Notes under the pieces: generated by a model | Databases searched by the model: none | What the model was told of the DNA's origin: nothing | What the model saw: only the letters and a program-made list of their open reading frames with translations | In this document: piece after piece, positions 10,009 to 19,141 of the stretch | Layout: every line of letters starts with the position of its first letter | Numbering within the stretch: position 1 is the first letter of the stretch | Position numbers and translations under genes: made by a program | Assembly (NCBI GenBank): GCA_027946555.1 | Contig: JAPEVC010000087.1 | Coordinates: forward strand, 1-64,000 | Direction: 5' to 3' | From: Gnomoniopsis sp. IMI 355080 | Lineage: Eukaryota > Ascomycota > Sordariomycetes > Diaporthales > Gnomoniaceae | Length of the DNA: 64,000 bases

Positions 10009-12249
10009 TCAAAATAGCATCCCCACGAAGCCCAGTAATGCCACCAACCAACCCGATGAAACTCCTCTCGGGGCCGCCGCTGCTGTGACCGGGCGAAGCG
10101 ATGTCGTGGGCACTGGCACCGGCGCCGGCGTGTTCAACAAACCCGTGGCCGTTACCGCACCCGTGCCAAAAACCGTGGCCGTGGCGACTCCATAGAAGTA
10201 GTTTGTCCTGGTCGCGGCCACTTGAACGGGGATGGTGAGGGTGACGATACTCGACCCGTTCTGCCCACACGCAGCACAGCTCTGCGTGACAGTCGTTTGC
10301 GGTATGCTTGGGTAGAGATTGGTCGGGCAAATCGTGATGGTAGTGCAATACGTGAGTGTCACGAGCTGTGCTGGGTTGGTACTACAGATGTCGGTGTATG
10401 TGATTGTTGAAGTGATCGTCTGCACCGCTGCGGCAGTTACCCCACCTCCAAATCCAACGCTCGTCATGGTAGAAGAGGAGCTGGTTGCTTTCGTCGTGTT
10501 CGCCCCAAGTGCCGGTGCAGGCGGCGGTGTGGCTGAATCCAGAGCGTTGATGTTGGCGTACACCGTCAGCAGCACGCTTGGGGGCAACGACGCCCTCTTC
10601 GAGGAGGGAAGGTTACCGCCGCAGTATTCGGTGCTGTTGCCCGGACACGGCACACTACAGCTTGCGCGGTTCTCGATCGCGCTAGTGCCTGCATCGAGGG
10701 TATCGGCACAGTAGCAACTCGTGTCCACCGCGCCAGCGTATATGTAGTCACCGCACAAACCCACGCACGTCTCCAGCGTCAATGAAGGATCAGTTCCAAC
10801 CAGGTCGAACGAGCTGAACCCCGAGGAGGAGGCATAGCAGCCCTGGTACGAGAAATCGTTGATGTTGGCAGGATCATGGACAGGAACCACAGAGTCCACA
10901 GGCGCAAGTGGCGACGATGGCGAGGATGCTCCAGGTGTCGTGGCAGTGGGCGTAGTTGATCCTCCATTGTTTGGGCTGGAAGTGGACGGGTTAGGTGTCG
11001 TAGAGAGTAAGCCATACACATCGATATAATTCACTTCCCAGTATGCTTCCGTAAAGGCCTGAGGATTGTTTGCTACCCAATCCACACAGGTATCGGCATA
11101 AGAACTGCATTGGGCATCAGCCGCCCAGATGTTGCCAGCATACGTGCCGCATAGGTCCTACGGTGGTCATTAGTACAGACCCAGAGTATCACGTCGATGC
11201 TCTACACCCCTCTTTGTAAGACTCACAATATTCAGGACGATGTTCATGTTTTCGAAATGACTGGACACATCACAGCCAGTCGACCCGAACAACGCCTGCG
11301 GAAGACCCCACCCACTTGGGTCTGGCTGCTTGTCGAGAATGTCCTCGGGTATACCGGTTCTAGGAAAGTGCCAGATCTGAATGGCATCGTCTGTCCACAG
11401 CAACGCATACACACCGCCACCGACAGCATTGAAGCCGGTACCGTAGGACGACGTGTCCGATGTGGGCGGGATGAAGTTGCAGCCGTACGTGGTATCGGAG
11501 CAATCCAATCTTTCCTCGGTTCCAGTGAAGCCGGCAGACGGAAGCACGCAGTCTGCAGACGTATGCGCCGACATCAGGTTGTAAGAGGCGCTGTTGGCGC
11601 CTTCGATGATGTCGACTTCGCCATCATTGGGCCAGTCGGGTCCGTACATCCAGACTACAGACGCCTTGCTGATTAGCCCTCTTTCAATTTCTCTTCTCTT
11701 TCTCTCTTTCTCTTCTCTATGTTGTTCTTTTATATAACTTCGTTGTTGGAACCACTTGAGAGCGTCAACAGTGGTCAACACGCTGAGGAACTACTTACAA
11801 GCTGGCCAAGCACCACACACGGAGCCCGGCATGTGAGAGAAGTCACCGATCACCAGGCCCTGGTTCACGCTGGCTTTGCTCTCGATACGGACGCTGGGTC
11901 GCCCCCCTTGGCTGCCATCGGTGGGGTATGTGTTGGTGGTGTCTACACTGAGCTTGACAGCATTGGTGGAGGCATCGACGGAGACGAGGCCTTCAGAGAC
12001 CGCGGAGGTGTAGTTTTGGTAGCTATTTGATTTCAGTCTGATGTGCGTGTTTTTACAAAGAGGAAAAGATGAGTGGAGAGGAGAGAAGAGCGAGAGAGCG
12101 AAAGAGGGGGGGAGAGAGAGGGCAAGAAACGAGAATACGGTTTTGACTTACGCTACGAAGCCGAGTGTGGGATCTGCAATGCTGACAAAGTTGAAATTAT
12201 CAATTAGGCTTTGTCCTGAGTAGGACGTCGCCAGAGAATAACTGGACAT
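10009..12249 (-). CDS. GH16 beta-glucanase-like protein with WSC domain and GPI-type tail
   Basis: The product is a predicted cell-wall glucan hydrolase or transglycosylase of glycoside hydrolase family 16. Coding exons on the minus strand are complement(join(10009..11157, 11227..11654, 11799..12022, 12152..12249)), giving 632 residues with intact frame at all three junctions; the last intron has a clear TACTAAT-type branch site. The catalytic motif EVDIIE is at residues 120-125, with E120 and E125 the expected nucleophile and acid/base. A Ser/Thr/Pro linker at about 300-345 leads to a cysteine-rich WSC carbohydrate-binding domain at about 352-435. The C-terminus has a small-residue stretch and a hydrophobic tail (GWLVALLGFVGMLF) typical of GPI attachment. 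The N-terminus MSSYSLATSYSG looks like a mature secreted start and has no signal peptide, so an upstream exon may be missing from this model. Confidence 0.82.
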
Positions 12250-12826
12250 CTTGTCCTCGAGCAACCGTCTTAAGAAGGATGATGATGTGTGTGAGCGAGC
12301 GTCGTGAGTTCGTGTACAAATCTCCTCGCAAAGAGTGACTATGGTGAGAAATACAAGATGTTACAAAAAACTGCTATGAAATAAATCAAAAGGAAGGCCT
12401 AGACGTCTGTCCCCGTCCCCCATGGACTGCACGAGGTTGACGTATATAAATGCTGGTGGGAGGTTATCAAGGGACGCGGCCTAGCCCTGCGTAAACCCAT
12501 TAAAGGCAGCATTCCTCACCGCATACCCCCCCTGAGACCACTTAACGCGTAAGCCCGCGAGGCCGCGTTAGAAGCGAGGCACGCGTAGGAATTTGAAAAA
12601 GGATCTTTTGGAAGTCTCGACTTTAACTATCGTCCAAGGGAGCCTCGTAATGCAGAGACAATGTCGCTCCGGAGCCCCGGCTCTCGAACACCCCCCCCCC
12701 CGGGAGAAAACGCCCGCGCTATGCTGTCTAGCAAAAATGTGACAGAGATCGAAAAGGAACAATGCCGAGACATTGGGGGTAAATTTTGACGTTTAAGTCA
12801 CTGATTTAGGCAAACAAACTCGGCCA
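12250..12826. other. Promoter region of the GH16 gene, downstream of PEX12
   Basis: The 577 bp hold the GH16 upstream region and the PEX12 3' end. Present are the TATA element at 12443-12450 and an 11-C run at 12691-12701. The only ATG on the minus strand between the TATA element and the called start is at 12423. It opens a 19-codon frame that does not reach the coding frame. Confidence 0.5.
12443..12450 (-). promoter_or_regulatory. TATA element of the GH16 gene
   Basis: On the minus strand the sequence reads TTTATATA, about 195 bp before the called ATG. It is the best TATA-like element in the upstream region. Confidence 0.45.
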
Positions 12827-14140
12827 CTAGACCATGATGCGTCGCAAACCCTCAGTCCCGCCCAACACCCTCCTACCAGTGACAGCACACCTCGACTCGC
12901 CGCTCTCCCATTTTCCGTTCTTATCCGCCATGAAAGCTTCTTGTCTTGGATGGTCACCACTGACCCACTTGTGGATGCACGCATAGCAGTATACCACACC
13001 GGTCTGGCATGCGGTTGGCGTGGTGATTTCTTCCTGGCATATGGGGCAGAGCTCCGAGTTCTTGACGGTCGGCACGGTGTAGATAGGCAGAAAAGATGGC
13101 TTCGCAATGGGCGCGCGTTCAGCCATCGTCTTTTCATCCTCTTCATCGGCGTCGTCTTCGTTGTCCTCGGGAGCATTCTTGCCGCTTGCAGGGCTCGGCC
13201 TGGTCACTTTGGAGGCGTTATTGTCGCCCGCGCCCGACACGGTCGGTGGCGGTAAGTCTAGATTCTCGGCTGCCCTCCTTGACAGCTGTTTCGCAAAGTC
13301 GCTCTGGTACCACCACTCCAAGAACTTGAGCGCAAAGATACTCGTCGGTAACAATACCGATAAACTCCCCAGCACCTTGGCGCCCATATTCCGTGGTGAG
13401 AACAAGCTCGTCGGACCCGGCCCGGCGCCCTTGTCCTTGCCTGCTTCCGAGAGTGCCTCTATGGCACTGTAGTCTGCGCCCGTCATTCGCCGCACCCGAG
13501 TACCGATCAGCCATAGGAAGGGGTTGTGGTACTTTGAGCTGTCGAACAGGTAGGCCAAGTTAAATGCCAACAGGGCAAAGTAGTATGCCGCATTGACGCT
13601 GGGATATATATTCCGCAGAAACCATCGGTAATAGTGAAGAAACTTATCCTTCCATGTCGCGTTGGGCGGAAGGCTGGTATAAGCTGTGCCCAACAAGGCC
13701 CGTGGCGCATTCACCTCATAGCCCTCATCAAGTTTGCGCTTCAAGTAGGGGATGCCCACCATGACGGCCAGGTTGCGCCAGACATCGCCCTTGCTGAGTT
13801 TGAGTGTGTCGCGCACAACAGCGGGCGCGCGGGCTGAGGCGCGGGGGATCTCGGCGGCGAGGGCCTTCTCGCGCTTGAGGCCGTAGAAATGCTCGGTGAA
13901 GGAGCCACCGCGAGTGAGCAGATAGTGGCGCTCGACCAACAGCAGCAGAAGGGCATAGACCTCGTCAAAGGAGTTGAGGATGGGGAGGAGGTAGCGCGGA
14001 GAACGGTAGGTGGCATGCACAAGGAGATAGCGCAGGGTTGGCGGGAGAAGCGACGACAGCTGTTGCTCGGAGAGGAGCTCAAAGAGCGAGGGCTTTTGGT
14101 CGTCGAAGCTGGTGCCTCGTAGGGCAGTAATGAATTCCAT
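12827..14140 (-). CDS. PEX12: Peroxin-12, RING subunit of the peroxisomal ubiquitin ligase
   Basis: PEX12 sits in the peroxisomal membrane and, with PEX2 and PEX10, ubiquitinates the import receptor PEX5 for recycling. The product has 437 residues in a single exon, starting MEFITALRG. The N-terminal two thirds carry the Pex2/Pex12 helical membrane region, including SSLLPPTLRYLLVHATYRSP and several hydrophobic segments. A degenerate RING lies at about 365-418: CPIC, then C378, CYAC and a late RCAV cysteine. PEX12 RINGs typically lack part of the zinc ligand set. An acidic Asp/Glu-rich linker precedes it. The gene is divergent from a thioesterase across 426 bp that contains two CCTCGG cores, the site bound by FarA/FarB-type fatty-acid regulators in Aspergillus. 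Confidence 0.93.
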   Translation of the reverse strand: MEFITALRGTSFDDQKPSLFELLSEQQLSSLLPPTLRYLLVHATYRSPRYLLPILNSFDEVYALLLLLVERHYLLTRGGSFTEHFYGLKREKALAAEIPRASARAPAVVRDTLKLSKGDVWRNLAVMVGIPYLKRKLDEGYEVNAPRALLGTAYTSLPPNATWKDKFLHYYRWFLRNIYPSVNAAYYFALLAFNLAYLFDSSKYHNPFLWLIGTRVRRMTGADYSAIEALSEAGKDKGAGPGPTSLFSPRNMGAKVLGSLSVLLPTSIFALKFLEWWYQSDFAKQLSRRAAENLDLPPPTVSGAGDNNASKVTRPSPASGKNAPEDNEDDADEEDEKTMAERAPIAKPSFLPIYTVPTVKNSELCPICQEEITTPTACQTGVVYCYACIHKWVSGDHPRQEAFMADKNGKWESGESRCAVTGRRVLGGTEGLRRIMV

Positions 14141-14566
14141 TGTTTTGATTTTGCTAAGGCGGGTTGCGCTGAGAGGGACGCATCTGTTATGGGCACATGT
14201 TTGGTCATCAATAAAAAGTACGAGAGGATTAGGTAGTCTTAGTGGTTGCGAGCGTTGGGGTGATGTCAGTTAGGCACACCATAATACAGGCGGACTGGTA
14301 GGCAAGGTCGCGCTGTTGATCCCTGGCTGCAGGCTTCAGCCGAGGCACAAAGACGGCGCGCGCCTAAAGGGGCCGAGGGACACTCGCTTCACCTCGACAT
14401 CTCGCTTTCGAGATACTGATGCCGTTCCTCGCTTCTATATTTCGTACATTAAGCCCTAGCACTTTCATTTATTGCCTGCTTTATTGCTCGCCCAGTCCTG
14501 CCTAGTCTTGCATGCTCTTCACCCCTCACTTGCCTATATACTCCCGACTGGGCGTGAGACTGCATC
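14141..14566. promoter_or_regulatory. Shared promoter PEX12 / thioesterase with two CCTCGG cores
   Basis: Both genes start outward from this 426-bp region. CCGAGG (CCTCGG on the minus strand) occurs at 14340-14345 and 14373-14378. By chance about 0.2 such hexamers are expected here on both strands. CCTCGG is the core of the fatty-acid response element known from Aspergillus peroxisomal genes; binding here is inferred. Confidence 0.5.
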
Positions 14567-15179
14567 ATGCCGGGTCAGAACCAAGAATCCCACATCGAAG
14601 AGGTGAAGAGGAACTTGTACAACGTCGAGGGAGGAGAGCGGTTGAAACTATGGATGGAATTGACTCTGCTTCAAAATGAGAACTCGGACAATCAGGTCAG
14701 ACGCACAGAGAGCCTACCTACCTGATCCCACACCAGGACTGACACTACTGTACCAAAAGGAATGGATGACAAGTTGTCTCCCTTATCTTCAAATACACTC
14801 ATGGTCTCTGGACGACCCCCAACACCCCAAGGTTGTCTTTAGCTACACGGTTCCGAAAGACAACCAGAATCGCACGGGGAACATGCACGGAGGCTGCACA
14901 GCTTCCCTCTTCGATTTCTGCACGACGATGCCGCTAAGCCTCGTCAACAAACCGGGCTTCTGGTTCTATCTGGGCGTCAGTAGGACGCTCAACGTTACCT
15001 ATCTCAAGCCGATACCCGTCGGAGACAAGATTTTCATAGAGTCTGAGATCACGAGCATAGGCAAGACATTAGCTACCATTAGAGGCGTTATGACAAGGCA
15101 GAGCGATGGAGTTGTCTTGGCTACCTGTGAGCATGGAAAGTTCAACACCGACCCTCCTGAACTGAAGAGTAAAATATAG
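14567..15179 (+). CDS. Hot-dog fold acyl-CoA thioesterase with peroxisomal SKI tail
   Basis: The product is a predicted acyl-CoA thioesterase of the PaaI/THEM2 hot-dog superfamily, 182 residues from join(14567..14695, 14760..15179). The 64-nt intron keeps the frame and has an ACTGAC branch-like sequence. Without this intron only the second exon reads as a long frame, so the N-terminal 43 residues are easily missed. The family signature GNMHGGCTASLFDFCTT is present, with the HGG turn that shapes the active site. It is followed by the long central helix and the strand region GVSRTLNVTYLKPIPVGDK. The last three residues are SKI, which fits the peroxisomal targeting signal type 1 consensus (S/A/C)(K/R/H)(L/M/I). 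Divergent pairing with PEX12 supports a peroxisomal role in acyl-CoA turnover. Confidence 0.85.
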
Positions 15180-15979
15180 CCGCGAAGCTTAATCGTCTAG
15201 GCAGAGTGGAATAGAACCGAGCAAAACCATATTAAGTGTCTGCATACCTCTGTCTGTAGTGTTCCTGTGAAATACCAGTGCTGGGACTTTTACTATTCTG
15301 CCTCCTCCCGCACCAATCGATGTCAGTAAGCGCACAATGTACAGTACCTTTAAGGCCAAGTAGAGATTACACACGGTGAGTGCAGTCCACGGGTGATGAC
15401 AAGCACTTAGACGACATAGATTTCACAGCAACCATAACATTCTTAGCGATTTGTTCAAACGTCAAACCTTGCAACGGAAGAAATATCCAAGAGGAACATG
15501 TCTTAACCCCTATGCCGAGATTCTATGGCCCGGGACTTCCGATCCCGCCGCCAGAACCGGACTTATGCTTATCGCCTTGACTATAGCCACAACCCCCTCC
15601 TCCAGTATAGGTGTTTTGGGGAATCTAGATACGACTCCGGTCCTCCGGAGACTAACTAAATACTCTGCTGGCTGGCTCCAAGCCCGCTTGCTGTTCAGAA
15701 ACACACTACCTGACCAGCCTGGCATATCGACGGCACAAGCCCGAAACAACCTTGAATTCATCAATTTAACCTTGTCCCACGCTCCACGGCACCTCATCGG
15801 CACTCATTCTGCGCATTCTCCGTTTCTTTTACCCAAAGAAAGATACTCACCGTCCTTGAAACCTTGGAAAAGATCCCAATCTTCGCATCGTAGCACTGAA
15901 GTGTTCAAAGACCGAGAATAATTGGAGTGGCTACCTAAGTACCTAGGTAGACAGGACGTCTTGCGCCCCACCATTCACG
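15180..15979. other. Intergenic region upstream of the F-box gene
   Basis: No convincing gene. Frames of up to about 150 codons on the plus strand show no domain. The exact palindrome TACCTAGGTA is at 15940-15949, 30 bp before the F-box ATG. Confidence 0.5.
15940..15949. repeat. TACCTAGGTA palindrome, copy 2
   Basis: Exact copy of the 10-bp palindrome, close to the start codon of the F-box gene. Confidence 0.7.
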
Positions 15980-18080
15980 ATGGCCACCCTCACCGGATTG
16001 CCCGTGGAGATCGTGTCCAATATATTGAGCTTTGTGGATCCTGAAGATCTGGCAAGAACACAATTGGCGTGCAGATTCCTGTACCACACTGTCAAGGACA
16101 ATGCTGCCATGTTCCGGGCTCTGTACCTCAACTATCTTGTGAGCTGTAATGTTGGGAAGGCCGTCATCAGCCAGTCGTGTCTAATTGTGTTACTCGACCG
16201 CAGGACACCCCGAAACAGGAAGACCTTGATTGGATACAAGAAATCCAAGACTTGGTAAAGTTGAGGGCTATATGTGCTAGTTCTGATCCAAACAAGGTGA
16301 GGGAAGAATAATCTTTGACCTTGCCTGACCTCGCCATCACGAGAGCTTCTTCACTCATGCACGTTTAGGCCCGTCATCTTCCCTTTGTCTACAACGCAAC
16401 TACTCGTCTCCTCGCACGCTCGGCTTCCCAGGGTGGCCGTCCACGACTGAGCGTGACCTATGCATACAGTCGCAACACTAACATCCTCCGAGAGTGTTTT
16501 GCCAAGGGGTCCCCAGAGACCCGAGAGGCCTTTCTCTGTCAATCCTTTCTTTTCCAGCGCGCTCGAGCCCCCATCAAGAACTTTGAACAGCCAAAGCAGC
16601 TGCCCACGGAAGAGCGGCAAATGTCCGCAAAGCTCCACTGTCTCTATGGTGATATGGTGCTCAACTATGGGCGCACAAGGTCGAGTCGGACGTACCCTTT
16701 TGCATGCAGTAAAGTGTATGATCTAAGGGAATACACCCCGAGGACTAGGTGGGGACCGGTGAGTAGGACTGTAATCACCACAATCCGGAAAGAGATCTCA
16801 TGTATCATGGCTGATCTCATGACGCCTAGTTCGTGGACGATGGTCCAGGACCTATCGGTAGTGAGGGCAATGAGGAGGGCCAGCTGGGCCTCCCGGATGA
16901 CAAAGTGGACTGGGAGAAAGTGGAGGCCATCATGATCGTTCTCTGGTACAACTTGAAAAACAAGGGCCTGGACCGACTCCCAGTCTTCCAGCAGTTTTGG
17001 GAAGTGCCCTTTGCTGGGTGTTGGCCGGATAGCTACATTCCGATGCCTTTGCACAGGGAAATCAAAGATGTCGAATTGGGGGATCCGTATGATGTTTCCG
17101 GGACATGGCTCAGAGTAGGTCCAGGAAATGGCTGGCTATCCGGTAAATTTGAGCTAACAGTATCAGGTCGTCTGCTTTCTCGATTTCAACGATTTCTTCG
17201 CTTACAATTTTCCACCGCACGATACTCTACCTGACCACCTTCCACGACCCATTATAGACGACACTGAGGCAGTCCGGCTTATCATCGTGTAAGTGCTCAT
17301 GCGAACCACTTCCACCCCTCTAGGTATATCAAGTCGCGATACATGGGACCTGGGCATATGTGCAGAGAGCAGTACTCCACGCTCATGCCGTTGGGCCCAT
17401 TCCATCGTTACAGAAACAGTTGCTGATAGCGGCGAGACGTGGTCTAGCAAGATACATGTCACCAAGATCGAGGCACCTGGACCCGAAGACGGCGACCGGC
17501 CAGTGGTTCACTTTGAAGGGATTTCGCGGTCTCTGGACTCAAGCTGGGACGACAACGCGAACTCTGATATCAGAGGTATTTCCATGAAGGGTACACCCTT
17601 TTTTGATGCTTACTCGAAGACTTAGCATACACACATTGTGTATCGAACACGAAGCTGACAAGACACGAGAAATTCAAGGCATGGTACGAACAACTCGAGA
17701 AGGCGAAGTTCGCTGGACAACCTTGTCTATTTTCAATGGCACTGAACGATGGCGAAGCGAGGGTATCCAGCTTGGCGGCATACGGTCAAGCAAGGTGATT
17801 GGAAACTGGTTTGACAAGTACGAAGCTCTCTCTTGCCATGATCTTGGCATCCCTCCACAGCTTTTCACGCAGCTAACATCACCGTGGCATACAGAGATTA
17901 TCACCCCACTGGCCCGTGTGGACCAACGGCCTTCTGGAAAATAGGGGATCGCCATCACTCCACCGCCGATGATCGTAGGTCTTTCCTGAGCCTCCTGTAT
18001 TCTGCCTGAGTACACTTTCAGCACCGCCTACTTTCAAGCATCAGCCTGAGCCGATAGTCAGCGAGATCCTGGCTTATTGA
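15980..18080 (+). CDS. F-box protein, many small exons
   Basis: The product is a predicted substrate adaptor of an SCF ubiquitin ligase; its substrate is unknown. The proposed exons are 15980..16138, 16204..16296, 16369..16758, 16830..17114, 17167..17288, 17324..17389, 17448..17575, 17679..17817, 17895..17974 and 18022..18080, giving 506 residues in a continuous frame. The F-box spans about residues 4-44 (LTGLPVEIVSNILSF, then DLARTQLACRFLYHTV). The C-terminal part is conserved-looking, with HFEGISRSLDSSWDDNANS, then EGEVRWTTLSIF, RWRSEGIQLGG and PCGPTAFWKIGD. Exons 1-5 and 8-9 are well supported by frame and by this pattern. The junction between 17389 and 17448 uses a weak GTTGGG donor and could be placed elsewhere. 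The last intron and stop are also uncertain: the gene may run on into the acidic frame downstream. Confidence 0.75.
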
Positions 18081-18483
18081 ATCTCGAATGTACAGAAATT
18101 ACAGTTCAAGACTATTTGCCAATCGTAGACGGCTGCGAAGACGACTCCATCGAGCTTCGTCGTCACCGCCATCATCACCATAACCACTACTACGGAGACC
18201 ACGAAGTCGAGGTTAATCCACTGAGTATTTTCCAGGTAAGATGGAATGTATACCAATCCAGCAATACAGGATGCTGATTGATTGACATTTTCAGCAGGTC
18301 AATTCCGAGGACGAGGAGGACCAGTATGACTTTGAAATGGACGAGGGTGAGGAAGAAGAGGACGAGGAAGACCAGTATGACTTGGAGGTGGACGAGAATG
18401 ATGAGGAGAATATGATTGATCTCATGGAGGTCGTGACCGAGCACGAGACAAGAAATAACGACGAGGACGGTCGTGAGACGTGA
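18081..18483 (+). other. Acidic open frame, possible C-terminal extension of the F-box gene
   Basis: Two joined segments, one ending at about 18235 with a GTAAGA donor and one starting after CAG at 18300, read as a His-rich then very acidic peptide. It contains two similar EDEEDQYD units and ends at TGA 18481-18483. Such acidic tails occur in F-box proteins of this type. I cannot find a splice path that joins it to the upstream gene with strong signals, so it is left separate. Confidence 0.3.
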
Positions 18484-19141
18484 GGTCAAAGATGAAAGCG
18501 AGGCCAATATAATCATCAAATTACGCCCTTTTTTCCCCCTGCAAAGTATTAAGGCAGTCAACTAGCATATCCCAAGACTTATTGCTTGGAAGGGTCGCTT
18601 CACTGAAGCTCTTCCTCGGGGAATTCATCCACAAACCTGTAAAGGCTTTCCGCCCAGTCGTCTCATTGCAGATACATTGTACCTGCAGAGAAAGGAGTCA
18701 AGTTGCGCTCAGATCACCAGTCATTCCTACGAATAGTCGCAAGCCACCTGGCAGTCTCCTCTCAGTACGTAATTTAACGCCCACCGTCGCTATGCCTTCA
18801 CAAGTATCAGGGAAACAATCACCTAGTCAAGTAATCTGACGGACCAAGGACAGCGAAGTAAAGAAGACTTCATACTAAAAACAGAACAAGTACGTGCCGC
18901 ACAACTCGACGAGCCAAGACCCCGGTATATTCAGTTCCATCCTAGGTGAACCTCAAAACAATGCAAAGGGGTATATAGATGTACAAATGCCCTCTTGGAC
19001 CAAAAAAAAAAAACAGTCGACCAACCACCCAGCCTGCCAAATGAATCCGCGCGCAGCCGTGCCGTGATTTCATGCTCATTAAACACAATGTACCGCCCAC
19101 AAAATGCTGCCTAGAATTCATCCTCTTTTCCCAAATCATTC
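18484..19141. other. Convergent intergenic region
   Basis: 3' flanks of the F-box gene and the C2H2 transcription factor gene. A 13-A run lies near 19001-19013. No gene is visible. Confidence 0.5.
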
